From: Paractinoplanes abujensis
GTDB taxonomy: Bacteria; Actinomycetota; Actinomycetes; Mycobacteriales; Micromonosporaceae
Assembly: GCF_014204895.1 (NCBI RefSeq)
Contig: NZ_JACHMF010000001.1
Coordinates: 7,378,001 to 7,442,000, forward strand
Reading direction: 5' to 3'
DNA length: 64,000 nucleotides
How positions within the stretch are numbered: position 1 is the stretch's first letter; each line of letters opens with the position of its first letter. A model generated the notes under the pieces. It ran no database searches and was not told where the DNA came from. It was given only the letters and a program-made list of their open reading frames with translations. Shown piece after piece: positions 42,826 through 51,281 of the stretch. A program made the translations under genes and the position numbers.

Positions 42826-43980
42826 TTACCGCTTGGTGTTGACCATCAGGCCGAGCGGCTTGCCCACCAGCGACTCGCGGCGCACGGCCAGTTTGTCGGC
42901 CACGGCATCGAGCGCCTTGGCGGCCGGCGCGTCGGGCGCGGCCAGCACGATCGGCTCGCCGGCGTCGCCCGCCTCGCGCACCCGGGTGTCCAGCGGCACC
43001 TGCCCCAGCAGCGGCACCGAGGCGCCCACCGTGGTGGTCAGCGAATCGGCCACGGCCTGCCCCCCACCCGCGCCGAAGACCTCCATGCGCGAGCCGTCCG
43101 GCAGCTCCAGCCACGACATGTTCTCCACCACGCCGACCAGGCGCTGGTGGGTCTGCAGGGCGATCGCGCCGGCCCGCTCGGCCACCTCGGCGGCGGCGGT
43201 CTGCGGGGTCGTGACGACCAGAATCTCCGCGTTGGGCAGAAGCTGGGCCAGCGAGATGGCCACGTCGCCCGTGCCGGGAGGCAGGTCGAGCAGCAGCACG
43301 TCGAGGTCGCCCCAGTAGACGTCGGCCAGGAACTGCTGCAGCGCGCGGTGCAGCATCGGACCGCGCCACACCACTGCGGCGTTGCCCGCCGTGAACATGC
43401 CGATCGAGATCACCTTCACGCCGTGCGACTGCGGCGGCATGATCATGTCTTCGACCCGGGTCGGTCGGCCGTCCACACCCAGCATGCGGGGCACGGAGTG
43501 GCCGTAGATGTCGGCGTCGATCACGCCGACCGAGAGCCCGCGCTTGGCCAGGGCCGCGGCCAGGTTGACGGTCACGCTCGACTTGCCCACACCGCCCTTG
43601 CCGCTGGCCACCGCATAGACCCTCGTGCGCGAGCCGGGCTGGGCGAACGGGATGACCGGCTCGGCCGTGCCGCCGCCGCGCAGCGTCACCTGCAGGGCCT
43701 TGCGCTGCTCCTCGTCCATCACGCCGAAATCGACGCTCACCGAGGTGATGCCGGGGATCTTGGTCAGAGCGGTGGTGATGTCGGAGTTGAGCTTGTCGCG
43801 CAGCGGGCAACCGGCCACGGTCAGCAGCAACTCGACCCGGACCGTGCCGTCGGCGACGGTGAAGCCCTTGACCATGCCGAGGTCGGTGATCGGGCGGCGG
43901 ATCTCGGGGTCGTCGACCGTGGCCAGCGCGGCCTGGATCGCGTCCTCGATGGTGGAGGCGGGTGCGGACATGATGCCCAT
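42826..43980 (-). CDS. mrp: Mrp/NBP35-family ATP-binding Fe-S carrier protein
   Basis: 384 residues. An N-terminal DUF59/MIP18-like domain (AIQAALATVDDPEIRRPITD, RVELLLTVAGCPLRDKL) precedes the P-loop ATPase: YAVASGKGGVGKSSVTVNLA (deviant Walker A), DADIYGHSVPRMLG and LLDLPPGTGDVAISLAQLLP. This scaffolds or transfers Fe-S clusters. Two ATGs (43980, 43971) are possible. Neighbours (tatB convergent, then DUF1003 and MgtE-CBS genes) reproduce the mycobacterial order Rv1229c-Rv1232c. Confidence 0.95.
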   Translation of the reverse strand: MGIMSAPASTIEDAIQAALATVDDPEIRRPITDLGMVKGFTVADGTVRVELLLTVAGCPLRDKLNSDITTALTKIPGITSVSVDFGVMDEEQRKALQVTLRGGGTAEPVIPFAQPGSRTRVYAVASGKGGVGKSSVTVNLAAALAKRGLSVGVIDADIYGHSVPRMLGVDGRPTRVEDMIMPPQSHGVKVISIGMFTAGNAAVVWRGPMLHRALQQFLADVYWGDLDVLLLDLPPGTGDVAISLAQLLPNAEILVVTTPQTAAAEVAERAGAIALQTHQRLVGVVENMSWLELPDGSRMEVFGAGGGQAVADSLTTTVGASVPLLGQVPLDTRVREAGDAGEPIVLAAPDAPAAKALDAVADKLAVRRESLVGKPLGLMVNTKR

Positions 43981-43992
43981 GCTACGTCGGGG

Positions 43993-44538
43993 CTATCGGC
44001 GATCTTCGTCCCAGTCCTTGCGATCCTCCTCCCAGTCCGTACGGGCTCGCTTCTCCCGCCGATGGGCCGCTTCGTCGAGCTCGTCGGCCAGCCGGGCCAG
44101 CTCGGAGCGCAGGAAATCGCGGGTCGCCACCTCGCCCAGCGCGATCCGCAGCGAGGCGATCTCGCGGGCCAGATATTCGGTGTCCGCCTTCTGCATCGCG
44201 GCCCGCCGGCGGTCCTCCTCCATGGCCAGGCGGTCGCGGTCGGTCTGGCGGTTCTGCGCGAGCAGGATCAGCGGCGCCGCGTACGACGCCTGCAGCGACA
44301 GGATCAAGGTGAGGAACGTGAACGTGTACGGGTCGAAGCGCAGACCGGCCGGCGCCAGGGTGTTCCAGCCGAACCAGGCCGCGATCACCAGCGTCATCCA
44401 CACGATGAACTGGGCCGTGCCCATGTATCGGGCGATGCTCTCGGACCAGCGGCCGAACGACTCCGGGTCGAAGCGCGGCAACCGCACCCGGCCCGGCTCG
44501 ACGGGTTGATCCAGACGGTCGCGGCGCTGTTCGGTCAC
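43993..44538 (-). CDS. DUF1003 membrane protein
   Basis: 181 residues. Two membrane segments (GTAQFIVWMTLVIAAWFGWN and FTFLTLILSLQASYAAPLILL) with the DUF1003 motif RFDPYTFTFL and LAQNRQTDRDR, followed by a long charged helix rich in Arg/Glu/Asp. Its ATG overlaps the end of the MgtE-CBS gene by 4 nt. The family is of unknown function; it is usually linked to this CBS protein. Confidence 0.9.
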   Translation of the reverse strand: MTEQRRDRLDQPVEPGRVRLPRFDPESFGRWSESIARYMGTAQFIVWMTLVIAAWFGWNTLAPAGLRFDPYTFTFLTLILSLQASYAAPLILLAQNRQTDRDRLAMEEDRRRAAMQKADTEYLAREIASLRIALGEVATRDFLRSELARLADELDEAAHRREKRARTDWEEDRKDWDEDRR

Positions 44539-45818
44539 AGCCTGACCTCGTCGGCCTCGGGCTCACGAAGGTCACGGTCGCGCCAGTCCCGCGGCAGTGA
44601 ATGGTCGAGCACGTCGTCGACGGTCACCGCGCCCACCAGCCGGCGCGACGAGTCGACCACGGGCATCGCCACCAGGTCGTACGTCGCCATCTGTTTGATG
44701 ATCTCGGCGAGCGACGTCTCCGGCCGCAACGGCTCGAGGTCGGTGTCGATGATGCCGCCCAGGATCGAAGACGGCGGCTCGCGCAGCAGCCGCTGGAAAT
44801 GCACCATGCCGAGGTATTTCCCACTCGGAGTGGCGGACGGCGCACGGGCCACGAAGACCTGCGCCGCGACCACCGGCGACAGCTCGGGCTCGCGGATGCG
44901 GGCCAGCGCCTCGGCCACGGTGGTGTCGGGCGTCAGGATCACCGGCTCCGAGGTCATGACGCTGCCCGCCGTGCCCGGCCGGTAGTTCATCAGCTGACGG
45001 ACCGGGGCAGCCTCCTCCGGCTCCATCAGGTCGAGCAGCACTGCCTGCTCGGCCTTGGGCAGCTCGCCGAGCAGGTCGGCCGCGTCGTCCGGGTCCATCC
45101 GCTCCAGCACGTCGGCCGCGCGTTCCCGGTCGAGCCGGACGAGGATCTCGACCTGGTCGTGCTCGGGCAGCTCCTCCAGCACGTCGGCCAGCGTGCGGTC
45201 GCTCAGCGCGGCCGCGACCTCGTTGCGCCGGGCGTCGGGCAGATCCTGCAGCGCGTTGGCCATGTCGGCCGGTTTCATCTGCTCCAGCAGGGCCAGCAGG
45301 TTGGACGTGCCCTGGGTGTCGGTCGGGCCGATCAGGCCGCGCACCCGGTCGAACTCGGCCTGGAAGACGTGGCCGCGGCGGGCCAGCCGCCCGGTGTGCT
45401 CGCGCACGGCGACCTTGGTCACCAGGTATTCGTTGTTGCGGTTGAGCTCCACGCCGATGTCGACCACCGCGCCGGTCGTGCCGGGCCCGTCGCCGTCGTC
45501 GGGCACCACCGTCACCCGCCGGTCCAGCAGGTCCTCGACCAGCAGCAGCTCGTTGGGCCGCTTCTCGAACCGGCGCAGGTTGAGCGAGCCGCTGGCCAGC
45601 ACGACCCCCTCGGCGTCCATCGACGTCACCCGGCCGATCGGCAGGAAGATGCGCCGGCGCAGCGCCATCTCGGCCACCAGCCCGACCACCTGCGGGGGCC
45701 GGTTGGTGGTGCGCAGGCGCACGACGGCGTCACGCACCCGCCCGACCCGGTCGCCGTTGGGGTCGAAAACGGGCAGCCCGGCAAGCCGGGCCAGATAAAC
45801 CCTCGTCCCCATGGTCAC
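44535..45818 (-). CDS. MgtE N-domain / CBS-domain protein without transporter segment
   Basis: 427 residues: an N-terminal PRC-barrel-like region (VYLARLAGLPVFDPNGDRVG), the MgtE intracellular N domain (ALLEQMKPADMANALQDL, DPDDAADLLGELPKAEQAVL) and two CBS domains (GSVMTSEPVILTPDTTVAEA; VAMPVVDSSRRLVGAVTVDD). No membrane helices are present, so it is not a transporter itself; it may be a Mg2+ or nucleotide-sensing regulator. Start GTG 45818 or ATG 45812. In an operon with DUF1003. Confidence 0.9.
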   Translation of the reverse strand: MTMGTRVYLARLAGLPVFDPNGDRVGRVRDAVVRLRTTNRPPQVVGLVAEMALRRRIFLPIGRVTSMDAEGVVLASGSLNLRRFEKRPNELLLVEDLLDRRVTVVPDDGDGPGTTGAVVDIGVELNRNNEYLVTKVAVREHTGRLARRGHVFQAEFDRVRGLIGPTDTQGTSNLLALLEQMKPADMANALQDLPDARRNEVAAALSDRTLADVLEELPEHDQVEILVRLDRERAADVLERMDPDDAADLLGELPKAEQAVLLDLMEPEEAAPVRQLMNYRPGTAGSVMTSEPVILTPDTTVAEALARIREPELSPVVAAQVFVARAPSATPSGKYLGMVHFQRLLREPPSSILGGIIDTDLEPLRPETSLAEIIKQMATYDLVAMPVVDSSRRLVGAVTVDDVLDHSLPRDWRDRDLREPEADEVRL

Positions 45819-45879
45819 GGCTCCAGCCTAGGTCAGGGCCCGGACATGTTCCGCACGCCGGCGGGTGAGCCGTCACCCG

Positions 45880-46377
45880 TCAGCGCCGCTTCACCCTGTG
45901 CAGGCGGAAGGGGCGTGGTGTCTCGACCCGGGCCGGTGAGTCGCGCGGCTCGGCCGCACCCGACGAAGCGGGCAGGTCGGGCCGCTCGACCACGGGCTGC
46001 TCGGCCACCGGGGTCAGCCGCACGACCGCGCACCCCGTCGCCGCCCAGCGGGCCGCCACCTCGTCGGCCGTGCCTGTGGCGTTCAGCCGTTTGGCCGCCA
46101 GTTGCGGCGCGACCTCGGTCCACTCGTCGCTGCCGGGGGCGATCCGGCTCACGGCGGCCTCGGTGATCACGATGAGGCCGCCGTTGTCACCCCGAAGCCG
46201 TACGGTGGCTCGGGTGGCCTCGGCCAGACCCGGCGCGAACTGCTCACCCGGGCCGCTGACCACGATCAGCGTGCCGTCGAGGGGCAGCACCCACAGCGCC
46301 AGGGCCGGCCCGTCGCCGACCGCGACCCAGGCCAGCGCGGCCTTCTTGAGCGCCTCGTCGAGCACGGCGGAAGTCAC
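45880..46377 (-). CDS. Conserved hypothetical protein, possible split-barrel fold
   Basis: 165 residues. The start overlaps the HAD gene by 4 nt. The region LAWVAVGDGPALALWVLPLD and IVVSGPGEQFAPGLAEATRATVRLRG looks like the six-stranded barrel of pyridoxamine-phosphate-oxidase-like proteins, followed by a helical insert (EVAARWAATGCAVVRLTP) and a Pro/Arg tail. The fold assignment is tentative. Nothing catalytic is visible. Confidence 0.65.
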   Translation of the reverse strand: MTSAVLDEALKKAALAWVAVGDGPALALWVLPLDGTLIVVSGPGEQFAPGLAEATRATVRLRGDNGGLIVITEAAVSRIAPGSDEWTEVAPQLAAKRLNATGTADEVAARWAATGCAVVRLTPVAEQPVVERPDLPASSGAAEPRDSPARVETPRPFRLHRVKRR

Positions 46378-47090
46378 CGGGCAATCTTAAGCGGCCTCGC
46401 GATGCGGGCGTGGTCCACGAGCCCGACGACCTCGGTGAGCGACCGGACCGTACGGCCCGCGAAGTTGGTGTCGGCGTCGAAGACCAGATGGCTGGCCAGA
46501 TCGGGGGCGGCCAGCCGGACCGGGGTCATGCCCACGGCGGCGGCGCCGGTCAGCTCGTGACTACCGCCGTCGCCCACGTAGAGGCACTCGCTCGGCGACA
46601 CGTCGAGCTTTTCGCACGCGGCCAGATAGATGCGCGGATCCGGTTTGCAGACCCCCAGCCGTACGGAGTAAACAGTCGCGTCGAGCAGCGGAGCGACCGG
46701 CAGGCTGGGCAGGAACGCGGGCAGTTCGTGCGTGCAGTCGCTGATCAGGGCCGTGCCGAGACCGCGCCGCTTGATCGCCGCGAGAACGCTGACCGCGTCG
46801 GCCCGCAGCCGGGTGTCCGCCTTGAGGGCGTCCACGCGCGCCGGCACCCCCGCGCGCACCTGATCCGTCCGGGGGTGTCCGCCGGCCTGCTCGATCACCC
46901 ACCGTAGGGTGGCCTCGGCGGACCCGTAGCGCCCTCGCGCGCGGGCCCGGAACGTGCGGTCCAGCACGCCGCGAACCGCCTCGGGGTCGACGCCCAGCGC
47001 GCGGGCGAGCTCCGCGTGCTGGGGTCCCCGCTGCACAGAACGGGTCAACGTGCCGAAAAAATCGAACACGACCGCACGGTATGCGGGCAT
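46374..47090 (-). CDS. HAD-superfamily hydrolase
   Basis: 238 residues. Motif I AVVFDFFGTLTRS has the nucleophile Asp but Phe instead of the second Asp (haloacid-dehalogenase-like form); motif II is TALISDCTHE, motif III Lys in GVCKPDPRIY, motif IV YVGDGGSHELTGA. It is therefore plausibly a hydrolase of small substrates, class IA. It overlaps the following hypothetical gene by 4 nt. Confidence 0.87.
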   Translation of the reverse strand: MPAYRAVVFDFFGTLTRSVQRGPQHAELARALGVDPEAVRGVLDRTFRARARGRYGSAEATLRWVIEQAGGHPRTDQVRAGVPARVDALKADTRLRADAVSVLAAIKRRGLGTALISDCTHELPAFLPSLPVAPLLDATVYSVRLGVCKPDPRIYLAACEKLDVSPSECLYVGDGGSHELTGAAAVGMTPVRLAAPDLASHLVFDADTNFAGRTVRSLTEVVGLVDHARIARPLKIAR

Positions 47091-47226
47091 GGCGAAACGC
47101 CTCCCAGGGCATCGAGGGGGATGAAAAGGGCGAGAAACCTCGGTGACTGTAACGACAGCATCACTTTCCGTTCAATAGGGGTCCGCAAACTGTGGTGCAG
47201 AAGTCCGCAAGAAGCGACGGCCGGGG

Positions 47227-48150
47227 ATGAATGAGCGCTCATCGCTCCATCGCGCCGGATTGCCGACCGCCCTCGCGCTGGCCGTGGCGGTCGTCGCCGT
47301 CTCGTCCTCGGCCTCGCTGATCGTCTTCGCGGCGGCTCCGGCCCTGGCCATCGCGTTCTGGCGCAACGCGCTGGCGGCGGTCGTGCTGACCCCCATCACG
47401 TACGGGCCCCGGCGCTCGGAGATCGTCGGTTCCTCCCGCCGCACGAAAGTCTTCGCCGTGCTCGCCGGCCTCGCGCTCGCCGTGCACTTCGCCACCTGGA
47501 TGCCCGCCGTGCAACTCGGCTCGGTGGCCACGGCAGCCGCGCTCGTCGCGACCCAGCCGGTCTGGCAGGGCCTGATCGCGGCCGCCCAAGGCCGCCGCCC
47601 GTCGCTGTCCGGCTGGATCGGCATCGGGCTGGCCGTGGCCGGTGCCGCCTGGGCCACGGGCGCCGACATCGGTGTCTCCCGCCAAGCCGTCCTGGCCGAC
47701 GTGCTGGCCCTGCTGGGCGGCCTGTTCGCCGCGGTCTACACGGCACTCGGGGAGCGTGCCCGCACCGAGCTGAGCACCACGACGTACACCTGGATCTGTT
47801 ACAGCACCTGCGCCTTCGCGCTGGCCGGGGTCTGCCTGGCCGCCGGTCTGCCGCTGACCGGCTACGACCACCGCACCTGGCTGGCCATCCTGGCCCTCGT
47901 CGCGGGCGCCCAGCTGCTGGGCCACTCGATGTTCAGCTACGCCCTGCAGCGCACCTCGGCCACCACCGTCAGCGTGCTGGCCCTGCTCGAAGTGCCGGGC
48001 GCCGCGCTGCTGGCCTGGGCCTGGCTCGGTCAGGAGCCGCGGCCGGCCGCCCTGCCCGGAGTGGCGCTGCTGCTGGCCGGCGTAGCCGTCTTCATCCTCG
48101 GCGCGACGCGAGCCACCCGCCCGGCCGTCGACCCCTCACTCGCCGACTGA
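47227..48150 (+). CDS. EamA/DMT-family transporter
   Basis: 307 residues with ten predicted membrane segments arranged as two EamA repeats: the first includes ALAIAFWRNALAAVVLTPI and LALAVHFATWMPAVQLGSVA, the second LLGGLFAAVYTALGERAR, AGAQLLGHSMFSYALQRTSA and LLEVPGAALLAWAWLGQ. Length is normal for the family. It is divergent from the HAD gene (136 nt gap). Exported metabolite unknown. A 16-bp repeat array follows the gene. Confidence 0.92.
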   Translation: MNERSSLHRAGLPTALALAVAVVAVSSSASLIVFAAAPALAIAFWRNALAAVVLTPITYGPRRSEIVGSSRRTKVFAVLAGLALAVHFATWMPAVQLGSVATAAALVATQPVWQGLIAAAQGRRPSLSGWIGIGLAVAGAAWATGADIGVSRQAVLADVLALLGGLFAAVYTALGERARTELSTTTYTWICYSTCAFALAGVCLAAGLPLTGYDHRTWLAILALVAGAQLLGHSMFSYALQRTSATTVSVLALLEVPGAALLAWAWLGQEPRPAALPGVALLLAGVAVFILGATRATRPAVDPSLAD

Positions 48151-48190
48151 ACTCTCGACCTGCCTCCAGCCGGAACCCCTCCGCGTCCGG

Positions 48191-48280
48191 CCTCCCGCCT
48201 GACGCCTCTCCCGCCTGACGCGTCTCCCGCCTGATGCCTCTCCCGCCTGACGCCTCTCCCGACCGATGCCTCTCCCGCCC
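48191..48280. repeat. 16-bp tandem repeat downstream of the EamA gene
   Basis: Contiguous units of the type TCTCCCGCCTGACGCC start at 48207, 48223, 48239 and 48255, with a truncated unit from 48271 and a first degenerate unit from 48191. The array begins about 40 nt after the stop codon. Confidence 0.87.
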
Positions 48281-48378
48281 GCCGGCCGGAACCGGGCGTT
48301 TTGGGCGTTTAGTTCGTTGAGCCTGGCGGGCGCACGCCTGGCGGCATCCGCCGGGGCGCGGTAGAGAGGGGGAATGCG

Positions 48379-49020
48379 ATGTACGGCTCTCGATTCCGAA
48401 TCGGTTGTCTCCTGGTGCTCGGGGCGGTTCTCGTGATCGGCGGCTGCGCCGACTCGGCCGACGAGCAGCCCGCTGACGGTCCCGGCCTGACCGGCGGCTG
48501 GAGCACCGCGGGTTGCGAGTTCCTGCGCCTGCCGGAACACATGGCCGTGGCCGGAGTGTCCATGCCGGTCACACCGGCCAAGCTCGAGGCCGCGATGGAC
48601 CGCATCGACCGGGCGGGCCGGGGCGAGTTCGCCACCAGTTACGCCGGTCTCGAGGTCGACCAGGAGAACGCGCGCGCGATCGTGCACCGGGTTCCGTCCG
48701 CGACGTTCGACGACTTCATCCGGCGGGCCGCCGAGGACACCTGCATCGTCGTTCGCGACGCCGCCCACCCGGCGACCGACCTGGCCGTCTGGCACGACCG
48801 GGTGCTGGCCGACCTCGACTTCTGGACGCACAACGGCGTCCGCATCGTCTCGGTCGGCGCCCGCCACGACGGCGCCGGCGTCGAGATCGGCACCCAGGAC
48901 CTCGACCGGGCCCGTACGGAGCTGCCCGCCCGTTACGGACCCGAGGCCCCGCTGCTGTTTCTGCAGGAGGCCCCCGTACGCCCCCTGGCCAACCCGACCG
49001 CCACTCCGCGCATCAACTGA
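48379..49020 (+). CDS. Secreted lipoprotein
   Basis: 213 residues with GAGAGGGGG before the ATG. The signal sequence ends with a lipobox VIGGC, so Cys22-24 region would be lipidated at the membrane. The mature part (GLEVDQENARAIVHRVPS, FDDFIRRAAEDTCIVVRDA, VGARHDGAGVEIGTQDL) has a two-strand-helix pattern resembling alpha-lytic-protease/streptogrisin pro-domains, without a protease following. Function unknown. Confidence 0.8.
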   Translation: MYGSRFRIGCLLVLGAVLVIGGCADSADEQPADGPGLTGGWSTAGCEFLRLPEHMAVAGVSMPVTPAKLEAAMDRIDRAGRGEFATSYAGLEVDQENARAIVHRVPSATFDDFIRRAAEDTCIVVRDAAHPATDLAVWHDRVLADLDFWTHNGVRIVSVGARHDGAGVEIGTQDLDRARTELPARYGPEAPLLFLQEAPVRPLANPTATPRIN

Positions 49021-49165
49021 ACGCGCCCCACCGCCGGGTCCCGCCCTTCGGCGCGAAACGCCTGGGTGAAGTGTGGATTGGCGTCCCTCGGAGCCGCCGG
49101 GTGGAGCCGGGCTGAGAGGATGTCCCGGGGAGACGCCGGGAGACGCTGCGAAGTTAGGGGTCGAG

Positions 49166-49957
49166 GTGGAGACTGCGGAGCCGCAGGAAGCGCCGGTCAC
49201 GTTGCGACTGGACGGCAAGGTCGCGCTGGTCACGGGCGCGGGAAGCCCGGACGGGATCGGGTACGCGACCGCCCGCCGGCTGCGTGACCTCGGCGCGCGG
49301 GTGGCGATCGTCTCGACCACGCGGCGCATCCACGAGCGCGCCGCCGAACTCGGCATCACCGGGTTCGTGGCCGACCTCACCGACGAGGCCGAGGTGGGCG
49401 CGCTGGCCGACGCCGTCTCCGACCACCTGGGCGACGTCGAGGTGCTGGTCAACAACGCCGGCCTCACGAGCCGGGCCAGCCCCGAGATCCTCCGGCCGGT
49501 CTCCCAGCTCACGTACGACGAGTGGAAGTCCGAGATCGACCGCAACCTGAGCACGGCGTTTCTGTGCAGCCGGGCCTTTCAGGGCGGCATGGCCGAGCAG
49601 GGCTGGGGCCGGATCGTGAACCTGGCGGCGACGGCCGGTCCGGTCAACGCGCTGCCCACCGAGGCGGCGTACGCGGCAGCCAAGGCGGGCGTGGTCGGCT
49701 TGACCCGGGCGCTCGCGATGGAGCTGGTCGCCGACGGGGTCAACGTCAACTGCGTGGCGCCGGGCACGATCTACACGGCTGCGTCCACGGTCACCGAGAT
49801 CAAGCAGGGGCTGGGCACGCCGATCGGCCGCCCCGGCACGCCCGACGAGGTGGCCGCGGCGATCGCGTTCCTGTGCTCGCCGGCCGCCTCCTACATCACC
49901 GGGCAGATGCTGGTCGTCGACGGCGGCAACAGCGTGCGCGAGGCCGAGTTCCGCTGA
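49166..49957 (+). CDS. SDR-family oxidoreductase
   Basis: 263 residues. The Rossmann motif [18 protein letters not shown] (TGxxxGxG), [11 protein letters not shown] (NNAG), [11 protein letters not shown] (catalytic Ser replaced by Ala in the usual strand), [12 protein letters not shown] (YxxxK) and PSS-like VNCVAPGTI are present; the catalytic Ser position deserves checking. The C-terminus [16 protein letters not shown] is typical of FabG-like SDRs. Start GTG 49166; longer frames run back without support. Confidence 0.88.
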   Translation: METAEPQEAPVTLRLDGKVALVTGAGSPDGIGYATARRLRDLGARVAIVSTTRRIHERAAELGITGFVADLTDEAEVGALADAVSDHLGDVEVLVNNAGLTSRASPEILRPVSQLTYDEWKSEIDRNLSTAFLCSRAFQGGMAEQGWGRIVNLAATAGPVNALPTEAAYAAAKAGVVGLTRALAMELVADGVNVNCVAPGTIYTAASTVTEIKQGLGTPIGRPGTPDEVAAAIAFLCSPAASYITGQMLVVDGGNSVREAEFR

Positions 49958-50215
49958 CCGGCTCTTGCCCGGCGGCTTGTTGCCCGGCGGCTTGTTGCCC
50001 GGCCGGCTGGTGACCGGTCCCTAGGCTGGCCGGGCGGCTTGTTGACCAGCCCCGCGGTTGGCCGGGCGGCTTGCGACCGGCTCCACGGCTGGCCGGGCGG
50101 CTGTTGAGCGGCTGGCTTGTGACCGGCTCCATGGCTGGCCGGGCGGCTGTTGAGCGGCCGGCTTGTGACCGGCCGCGCGGCCGGCCGGTCGGGGACCGGC
50201 CGGCGTGGCGGGGGT
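49958..50215. repeat. Degenerate repeat array between SDR and DUF4190 genes
   Basis: GC-rich direct repeats begin at the SDR stop codon: GGCCGGGCGGCTTGTTGACC-type units with variable spacing. The best-conserved pair is a 46-bp unit starting at 50087 and 50133. No gene is present. Confidence 0.8.
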
Positions 50216-50719
50216 CTACGGGCTCGTGCTGGAGCCGACCGCGACGACGATCGCGATCACGTAGAACGCACAGACCAGCACGCCGATGCCGGTGAAGATG
50301 TAGCCCAGCCAGAGACCGGCCGTGGCCAAGCCCTCGCCCTGCTCGCCGGTCTGGCGGATCTGCTTCTTGGAGATGTGGCCCATGACGATCGCGGCCGGGG
50401 CGAACACGAACGCGAACACCAGCGACAGGATGGCCATCGTGTTCGTCGTGGCCACCACCGGAGCAGCGTAGGGCTGGCCGTAGCCGGGCTGCCCGTACGG
50501 CGAGCCACCCTTGTACGCCTCCTGCCCGTAGACGGGCGGCGGCTGGCCGTAGGGCTGCCCGCTGGAGGGCGCACCGTACGGCTGGCCGCTCGACGGCTGA
50601 CCGTAGGGCTGCCCGCTCGAAGGCTCGGCCGAATACGGCGTCGTCGGGTCGTAAGGCTGCTGCCCGTACGGCTGCTGGGGCTGGTATGGATCCGGTGTTC
50701 CACCGGGCGGATAAGTCAT
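50216..50719 (-). CDS. DUF4190-type membrane protein with Gln/Pro/Tyr-rich N-terminus
   Basis: 167 residues, AGGAGGACCTG directly before the ATG. The N-terminal about 90 residues are low-complexity Tyr/Gly/Gln/Pro repeats (QPYGQPSSGQPYG type), followed by two membrane helices (MAILSLVFAFVFAPAAIVMG and GLWLGYIFTGIGVLVCAFYV) separated by HISKKQIRQTGEQGEG. This is the DUF4190 pattern. The disordered half may mediate interaction with the cell envelope; function unknown. Confidence 0.88.
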   Translation of the reverse strand: MTYPPGGTPDPYQPQQPYGQQPYDPTTPYSAEPSSGQPYGQPSSGQPYGAPSSGQPYGQPPPVYGQEAYKGGSPYGQPGYGQPYAAPVVATTNTMAILSLVFAFVFAPAAIVMGHISKKQIRQTGEQGEGLATAGLWLGYIFTGIGVLVCAFYVIAIVVAVGSSTSP

Positions 50720-50849
50720 CAGGTCCTCCTCGTTCCCCGGCACGGTACTAGCCGGGGTGTCGCGGAGGACACGATAGGTGGACGTGTCCGCAGGTTGCGA
50801 CGGCAATCGGACTGATCGGGCCCGATCCCGCGCCGTTCGGACGGCTCGT

Positions 50850-51257
50850 CTAGGTGAGTTTGCTGAGGCTGCCCACCGCGCGCTCGACGGCCAGGCAGCG
50901 ATCCTCCACGTAGTCGATCCCGGCTTCCTCGGCGATCCGCCGTGCCTCAGCCGACACGATTCCGCTCTGCAGCCAGACCGCGGGCGCCTTGATCGCAACC
51001 GCCTGCCGGACCACCTCGACCGCGTCGTGGGCCGGGCGGAACACGTCGACCAGGTCGATCGGCTCGTCGATGTCGGCCAGCGTCGGCACCGTCTTGACCC
51101 CGAACACCTCGTCCACGAACGGGTTGACCGGGATGATCCGCCAGCCGTGCCGGAGCATCTGCAGCGGCACCGTGTGGGCCGGCTTGAACGGGTCGCGCGA
51201 CGCGCCGACCACCGCGATGACGTTGGCCTCCGCCAGGATCTGCTGTGCATCCCTCAT
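50850..51257 (-). CDS. CoA-binding protein (YccU-like Rossmann)
   Basis: 135 residues. Succinyl-CoA-synthetase-like CoA-binding fold: VIAVVGASRDPFKPAHTV at the N-terminus, IIPVNPFVDEVFGVKTVPTL and PIDLVDVFRPAHDAVEVV; AVWLQSGIVSAEA completes it. ATG 51257 gives the usual start; GTG 51275 would add six residues. Such single-domain proteins bind CoA or dinucleotides, with unknown role. Confidence 0.87.
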   Translation of the reverse strand: MRDAQQILAEANVIAVVGASRDPFKPAHTVPLQMLRHGWRIIPVNPFVDEVFGVKTVPTLADIDEPIDLVDVFRPAHDAVEVVRQAVAIKAPAVWLQSGIVSAEARRIAEEAGIDYVEDRCLAVERAVGSLSKLT

Positions 51258-51281
51258 GCGATCGACTGTAGTCACGTCTTT

